Assembly: GCF_010183535.1 (NCBI RefSeq)
Contig: NC_071330.1
Span: 7,173,717-7,237,716 of the forward strand
DNA length: 64,000 nt
Direction: 5' to 3'
Source: Caenorhabditis remanei
Taxonomy: Eukaryota; Nematoda; Chromadorea; Rhabditida; Rhabditidae
Shown here: one piece after another, positions 57,789-64,000 of the stretch
Layout of the letters: every line of letters starts with the position of its first letter
How positions within the stretch are numbered: position 1 is the stretch's first letter
Position numbers and translations under genes: made by a program
The notes under the pieces: model-generated
The model's input: the letters and a program-made list of their open reading frames with translations, nothing else
Told to the model about the DNA's origin: nothing
Database searches by the model: none

Positions 57789-60633
57789 TTATAAAAGAAG
57801 AAAGACAAAAAAGATAACTGAAAGACCCGTTGAGAAGAGAAAAACTGAGTTTTTAGATGAAGAAACTTGAGTTGAAGATGAATTAGTTGAAGACGTGGCC
57901 AGTCGAATCGAGCCACAGTCCACGATTGTTTGAGTTGATTTTTCAACGACGACCACTGTCTGAAAAGAAAATATTCGAAGTTATGTTTATATAATTCTAC
58001 AATATAGAAGTACCTTGCTCACAAAATTCTCATCAAAAACATCAAAATCCACATTAAACCACGGTTCAACTGCCATCCCAGTATGATCAGTTTCCACTGT
58101 CATTATCGTTTTTCCTTCTCCATTAACTCTTGATTTCTGATGACATTTGCCTCCTTTTTCATTCGATCCAAGAAGTAAACTGATCTCGTAGAGCTTAAAT
58201 CTATTGTTTTTCTTCTTTATCAGTTTCGAAAACTTACAGAATTCTCTTTTAGTCCTGAGATTACAACCATAACTTGAGTATTTCTTCCAGACGATTGCGC
58301 GAATTCGATGATTCCTTCCCCTCCTTTATATCCTTGAAGGCGTGCTTCGAATCTGTTTGCACCTGGAATTATTCTGGTTCGTTGATTAGTTTCATTCATT
58401 CCAAACCTTCTGAATCTGGTGGATCTACACAAATATTACGGAAGAAATTGACAGTGAATGAGCCAGGAGTATCATTTTCAATGAAGAGATCCGGTTTAGT
58501 TACCTATAAAATAGGCGTTGTGACTTTGTTTTTTCAATTGAATAAAAAACTTGATTCTGGTCTGAAATTACACATTCATCATCGTTCGGAACATGCATTG
58601 CTGAAAGACATTTCGCTTTTCGTATTGATGAAGTTAGACACATTCGAAGGCATTCATCTTTGAACTGAAAAAAGGAAGAGTACTGTAGATTTGTAGGAGT
58701 TACAGGCCGTCACGAAGTCCCACATTGTCCCACGTCTCAAGTTTTAGTGTGAGACATTGATCAAATTAGGCTGGCTTCATCTTTATACAGTACTGGCCAT
58801 AAAGAATGCGACAGATATTGTTTTTAGTTAAAGTTTTAGTTGAAAAAGTTGAAATGGCCAACTTTGTGAGTCCTCCCTGATGCTATCACAATATCGACTG
58901 TTTATGGAGTCTATAGATCACAATAAGAGCTTCATTTTTCAAAGTAAATAGCTCAAAACTCTCTCCTTTATGCACTGAAAAATGGCAACAATTGCGAGAA
59001 ATTACTTTGACGATTGATAACTTCTTAGGATGTGTCGGTACAAAAATGTTGTCAACTACAAAAATGAAGCTCTGATTGTGATCTATACAATCCATAAACA
59101 ATTGATATTGTAATACCATCAGGGAGGCCGTCTCATACTCACAGAGTTAACCATTTTCAATTACAAACTATAAGTGTCGCATTCTTTATGTACTGTAACT
59201 GAATATTGTTTCGTAAGGGCTGTCTGAGACAGTAACAATTAATCGATGTTGAACTGCTCGGAAATGTCACTGAAATGCGAGATTCTGACTATGAGAAAAC
59301 TTTTGAAAAGCTTTAAAAATTGCCTTGTAAAAATAAAGACCATTTGCCGATCTGTGACCTCACAGCACTCCCATTCTAACTTTTTATCTGAAATCTCAAG
59401 AAATCGAGTCGAGTCACTGAATATACTGTGACTGACATCTGACCAATTCGTCTGTGTGTCCTCTAACTTCAAATATTGATCAAACTTCAGATGTCTGTGG
59501 TTGAGAGTGTATCAAATCACTGATTCTTCAGATAGTAACACCTTCATCACCTAAATCACAAATCGGAATGGAATCATCAATTCCATTTTTAGAACAGATA
59601 TTCTCTTCCCTTTTTCTTCTTTTTTGTTTCATTTATCGGGTAAAATACGACAGTAATAACAAAATTACTACTGATCTCTTCAAGGTTTTTGATATTTCAA
59701 TTTGTGTTTTGGATAGATTGAACTTTAGAAAAATGGTTCTTTCAAGTGTAAACCGATTTCATTTCCGTTTCGTCATCACTAAAATATTTGTGTTGATAAA
59801 GGAGATAGTTGATAAGAAAACAAGCTTATCAATTGCATGATTTGTGAGATTTCCCTCCTTTTATGTTGCAAAACGAGGTTCATTACACTTCTCACACCTT
59901 CATCTCCAGATTCCGATGACTCAGAGGATATTTCAGAGAAGAATTGAACTTCTAAAGATATCTTCAAATTGGATGAAGTTGATTAAAAACCAAAAAGAGA
60001 TGAAAGAATGAAATCATCTGATCGTCGCCCTCGTTTTTTTCTGATTATCGGCCAGTTTCTCATCGATAAGAGTGAAAATGATGAATTGGAAGAGAATAAG
60101 ATCTGGATGAAGAGGTCACGAATTCCTGACATACTTCCAATTTGAAAATGAAGTTGTTTTCGAAGTTTCTATTATTTTCTTCGTGTGTGTGTGTACTGGT
60201 ACTAAAATGTGTTTGATAGTGATTGGTGGTGTTGAATTTGAGGAATTTCGTTAGGTGGGACATGTTTTTGAAAACGAGAATTCACAGTTCTGAACATTGA
60301 ATTTTGAACTTTTGAACTCATGAAAACAGAAGAGAGTTATAAAACAAGTGACACATGCAGTATCTGTTCGCTAGGATATCAAAATACAAAGAGATCAATT
60401 CGTATGAGTTTTTGATTCAAAACTGAAAAATAGCTTACCTGAACTGATGAAGTATGAAACGCATGTCCAACAATCCAATAATTTTTCTTGAATTCAAAAC
60501 ATTCTAGTAATTTCAGATTCGGTTGTTTCGCAGTCAATCCTCCACCTTTTGGATTTCCTTTTTCTTTCAATTCAACTTCAGTGAATAGCGAAACGAATAG
60601 AATGAGAAGGAATGAATGAATGATATGGAGCAT
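57789..60633 (-). CDS. PAN/apple-domain cell-surface protein
   Basis: Five exons (60633-60439, 58664-58504, 58424-58238, 58193-58014, 57959-57789) join in frame to about 297 aa. A signal peptide (MLHIIHSFLLILFVSLF) leads. A PAN-like module follows (about 48-115: LLECFEFKKNY...FKDECLRMCLTS...KCLSAMH), with the expected cysteines. The next 120 residues (ending NVDFDVFDENFVSK) look like a beta-rich domain I cannot name. The protein ends with a Ser/Thr-rich stalk and a hydrophobic tail (FLFSTGLSVIFFVFLLL), either a membrane anchor or a GPI signal. The acceptor of exon 4 is the weak ATTTAAG. The first intron is 1.8 kb and holds a Tc1-like element. Confidence 0.78.
58788..59195. mobile_element. Tc1/mariner-like palindromic element, TA-flanked
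   Basis: The left end CAGTACTGGCCATAAAGAAT and the right end ATTCTTTATGTACTG are inverted. The similarity continues inward for about 150 bases per arm, with more mismatches. TA flanks both sides (58786-58787 and 59196-59197). The CAGTACTGGCC start resembles Tc1-family termini (from memory). There is no transposase frame. It lies in intron 1 of the PAN-domain gene. Confidence 0.75.
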
Positions 60634-61652
60634 ACAGAGAGACAAGATTCAGAAGAATATGAGTAATTAGATGATGAGAAAAAAACGAAGAAGTCGTACG
60701 AAAAGGAATGAAATGATGAAAACGAACACATTCTTTTGAGAAGAAACGAGAAGAAAAAGAAGGAGAAAGATAAGAGAAATCGGAGAGAAACAGACGATCA
60801 GAAGGGGAAGGAATGAGAAAAGGGGCGGAGTTTCAGATATTTGAAGAGAAGTTCGATATTTGGACTTTTGACAATCTGGATATTGAAGAGTTGGGGGAGG
60901 ATTCATTGAATGCTCTCGAATAGTGTTAATCTCTTTAAACACTCTGATGTTTCCTCGGAAACATAGAAAATCTCAAGTTTCTTGAAAAGACAACAGGCGC
61001 ATAGTGCTATTGACTGGTGCTGAAACTTGAAAATATACGAGCTGGTGAAGTTAATAATGAGTCTCTGAGAAATCCTTCAAACGTAATCAGTTCTTAAAGA
61101 AGGTGTTGATTCAGCCCGTTTAGCTCGAACATACGGCGAACAGGAAAGGAAAATTATTTTTGTTTTAAAAATAATTTCCAACAATATCAATTAAAGAACT
61201 GATGACATACGGCATACTGCTCTGGTGTTCGGTCACAATACCAAGCCTACCGTATTATGATTTTCAACTAAATATTTTTCGTTGGACCACACCCAAACTT
61301 TCATCTGTTAATATCATCGCACTCCGTAAAATCTCTCTTTTCTTATTTCCAAACTAACCACTTTTCCCTTAAGAACTCCCATCAAATCGTTCTAAATACT
61401 TTCGGAGAGTAGTTGTTAGAACATAAAAAAGAAAAGATTTGTGATCATCTAATTTATTTTTTCTTCCTTTCTTCGTGTGAAATCAAAAGAATTCCAATCG
61501 AACTGTCGGTGATCGCCCAAAAAGGGAATTCTTTATCGTTCTCCGTATTTTTTTTTACAAGTACTCAACATACTAAGAAAATGTGGTTTTATAAATAAAT
61601 TATGACACACAAAATGACATGGGAAAATATCAGAAACAATAAAATGAAGGTA
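60634..61652. other. intergenic region between two minus-strand genes
   Basis: This 1-kb stretch is the promoter side of the PAN-domain gene and the 3' flank of the GnT-I gene. It holds a 32-base AT-rich hairpin at 61149-61180. No gene is seen. Confidence 0.4.
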
Positions 61653-63443
61653 TCACCATGACGGATCATACTTCAAAACTTTGGAACGATCAGGGACTAA
61701 AAATATTCTTGTGTTGTTGTAGACACAGGTGACGATTCCATCGTATGCAGTTCGAGGAACTCCAATCTGAAACCGAATTTTTAATTTTGGAAAAGATCTT
61801 CAATTTCTACTTTGAAGTCTGACATCAGCCCAATTGCTTTCGCTATCTCAATGAAATCATTTCTTCCAGTGTACATTATTCTGAAAATATGGCATGAACA
61901 GTATTTCTCTTCACTCGTTATTCACTTCATTTTTACATGTTCTTTTTCAGGTTTCCACGTGTCTGATGTGATACTCGCTATATCAATCAGTAGAGCTTTT
62001 TCTACTTCTTCCTCCATTGATTTTTTGAAGGGTTCCTTCAAAACAATTTCAGATTACAGATTACCCATTTGAACTTACTGGCAGTAAATAATCTAAATCG
62101 AGTGTAGAAAAGTCAATAAAAGCTTCGTTCAACTTGATTTTAGATATATGTGATCGCAGAAATTGACCTCTGAAATTTCAAAAACTTTCGTGAGTTGAGG
62201 GATCATTAAGCTGACTTGCTAACTCCAAATCTACCGTATTTCATCATTGCCGTCCTACTTATTTCTGGTCGAATACACTGTCTTCCTTTTCTTTGAGCTG
62301 GTTCTCTCATATATTCATCCCAAAATCCGTCAGGCCAAGTGGGTTCAAGCTCATTCCATGTACGCCTAGAAATGAATGTTTACTTGAACTTTCAATTTTC
62401 TGAAAACCTCGTCATCATCCATCCCAATCCTGAGAAAAAGTCACTTCTATACAGTGTTGCGGTCGAATTCAAATCGATATTTTCCACCCGAAATCAACTG
62501 ATTTCTTACTCTAGAACCAATTATCAAATACTTACTTTTCCGTTATCATTCCACGCAGAGACACAATATAATGTCGGATCTTTCTCCAAAAGATATCGAG
62601 TGCTTGAAAAGAATGAGAAGAAATCAATTGCAATATCAAGGTCATCTGAACTTGTAAAATACATCTGAAACCTTCTAATAAACGTGTTCAACAATAACTC
62701 ACCTTCTGTAATAATAACAGTTGAATAGTTATGTTTCGAGAAAATATGCCTGAGTGCCAGTTTGTAATGCCTTGAAATGTAATAGTAAAGTCTGAACTTC
62801 TCGAATTTAGCCGGAATTGAGATATTCGCATCAATTCCAGGTGAGTGCTTCACGTATTCAACTTGATTGCCGAATTTTTTGATTTGATACGTCACTTGTG
62901 TATTGTCACAGTCTTGAGAAACAGTTATTGGAAATCTATACTTACTCGGCCGTAACCTGAGTTTGATATGTCTTAAGATGATACACTTTAATAACTTACT
63001 TTATCAACTTTTCAAGATGGACACGCACAGATTCCGGACGATTACATGCAAACACCTACAAAAAATGTGTTTTTGTTTCTAGAGATTCCGATTATCTTAC
63101 GACTACTGGTATCGGTTCAATCCAAAATTTTGGTGTTTTACGGTCCTTTCGTTTTTTCTTTGAGCTTCCGTTTCTTTTCATTATATAATCCATTTCTTCG
63201 TCGATATAATCTAATTGACTTTTTTCTTTATTCAACATACTGTCGAGTCGGTTTACGGTATCCTCTATTTCAGACAAGTCATCAATATTTTTTTGCTGAG
63301 CAAATATCTTGAATAATTCATTTCAGGGGTACAACATAAGTAACTGAATTGAAACTTACATTGCTCATGTTCATTTGTAAGAACAAATTATATGAAAAAT
63401 AAATGACGATGAAGATCACTGTGATTACTTTAGATTCTCGCAT
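61653..63443 (-). CDS. gly-14: GlcNAc-transferase I (MGAT1), probable gly-14
   Basis: Eleven exons (63443-63360, 63295-63101, 63055-63000, 62956-62703, 62645-62536, 62487-62408, 62365-62235, 62167-62079, 62035-61926, 61880-61811, 61766-61653) give about 430 aa. This is a type II Golgi enzyme: short tail, signal anchor ([17 protein letters not shown]) and coiled stem. The catalytic part has [26 protein letters not shown], the metal site [38 protein letters not shown] and CIRPEISRT. It adds GlcNAc to Man5 N-glycans to open complex glycan synthesis. C. elegans has gly-12, -13 and -14; only gly-14 is on chromosome III (from memory). Intron 5 ends in GG instead of AG if the conserved frame is to be kept; this makes the gene's function uncertain. 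Confidence 0.85.
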
Positions 63444-64000
63444 TATTGGATGTGTATTATTGAGTCTGAAAAACGTATTTTGAGCATTCATTGAAGGTGT
63501 TTGGATGTTTTCTAATTTCCTATGAAAAAAATATCCAACTTTTAACACGCTGCATGGTCTCCCACCCTGCTAAAAAGAACTCCAATAAACGTGAAGCCGA
63601 TTTTTTTTTCACGTTTTAAATAATTAACTTCTTTATTTTTCGCACTGAAAATCCAGTATTTTTAGGTTTCCAGACGTCGCATTGGATGAAAAAGGTCCAA
63701 TCCATCAGAATTGTGCCAAATTAAATTCTCTATCTTATGACCCAAGCAACGAGAAATTTGGTCAGAAAATAACTTTTTTAATAGAGAAAAACTGATTTTC
63801 AAAAAAAAGATTTTCAGCTATTTCAGCCAACAATTATTTTTCCAAAAATTGTAACAGTTTCAGAGCATCTTCAAGTACATGCTTTGCAACCTTTGTTCGA
63901 AAATGTTTTCTATCAAAAAAGATATACTCACTTTTTCGTTGAATTAAAACATGAAAAAATCGGCTTCACGTTTTTTGCAGTTAAACTAACTCATTTCGAG
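63444..64000. other. upstream region of the GnT-I gene with an inverted-repeat element
   Basis: A TTTTTCAG just upstream of the GnT-I start, on minus, is a likely trans-splice site. The rest is largely the inverted-repeat element at 63588-63972. No gene is seen before the window ends. Confidence 0.45.
63588..63972. mobile_element. inverted-repeat element with AACGTGAAGCCGATTTTTT ends
   Basis: AACGTGAAGCCGATTTTTT at the left is matched in reverse by AAAAAATCGGCTTCACGTT at the right. The inner flanks TTCACGTTTTAA and TTAAAACATGAA extend the match imperfectly. The interior is AT-rich without a frame. True outer limits and target duplication are uncertain. Confidence 0.6.

Overview
This is a window of nematode nuclear DNA, almost certainly Caenorhabditis. 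It is AT-rich, with many short introns ending in TTTCAG, starts placed just after a 3' splice consensus (the mark of trans-splicing), and gene content and order that match known C. elegans chromosome III neighbourhoods. I assigned orthologs from memory of C. elegans genes and from motifs seen in my own conceptual splicing. No search was run. The species cannot be fixed from sequence alone.

Left block (0.8-28.5 kb): an ELMO-domain gene (+), mlc-4 (-), the tandem pair cri-3 and clpf-1 (+), npp-9 (-), then a tandem run on + of a small orphan, a giant GRIP-domain golgin and a METTL18-like methyltransferase. A secreted cystine-knot candidate follows on -. The golgin carries an antisense Ty3/gypsy retrotransposon in one intron. 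Its two 319-bp LTRs look identical, and its primer site, polypurine tract and integrase/RT residues look intact, but gag and protease are absent.

Middle (28.5-34.6 kb): about 6 kb with no convincing gene.

Right block (34.6-63.4 kb): a TRPC-type channel (-) divergent from mitochondrial GrpE and pph-6 (+), a SMIM14 homolog (-), rsu-1 (+), an orphan proline-rich gene (-), an ASABF-type antimicrobial peptide gene (-), a TTBK/CK1-like kinase (-), a CRAL-TRIO/GOLD protein (+), a PAN-domain cell-surface protein (-) and a GnT-I glycosyltransferase (-, probably gly-14).

At least six inverted-repeat elements lie between genes or in introns. Two are near-complete palindromes: one has a TTA target duplication just upstream of cri-3, the other has 8-bp hAT-type duplications upstream of rsu-1. 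No tRNA, rRNA or CRISPR array was recognised. The strongest leads are the gag-less LTR element, the PTTH/Trunk-like peptide, the GG splice acceptor inside the GnT-I gene and the unresolved frame shift in the TRPC pore exon.
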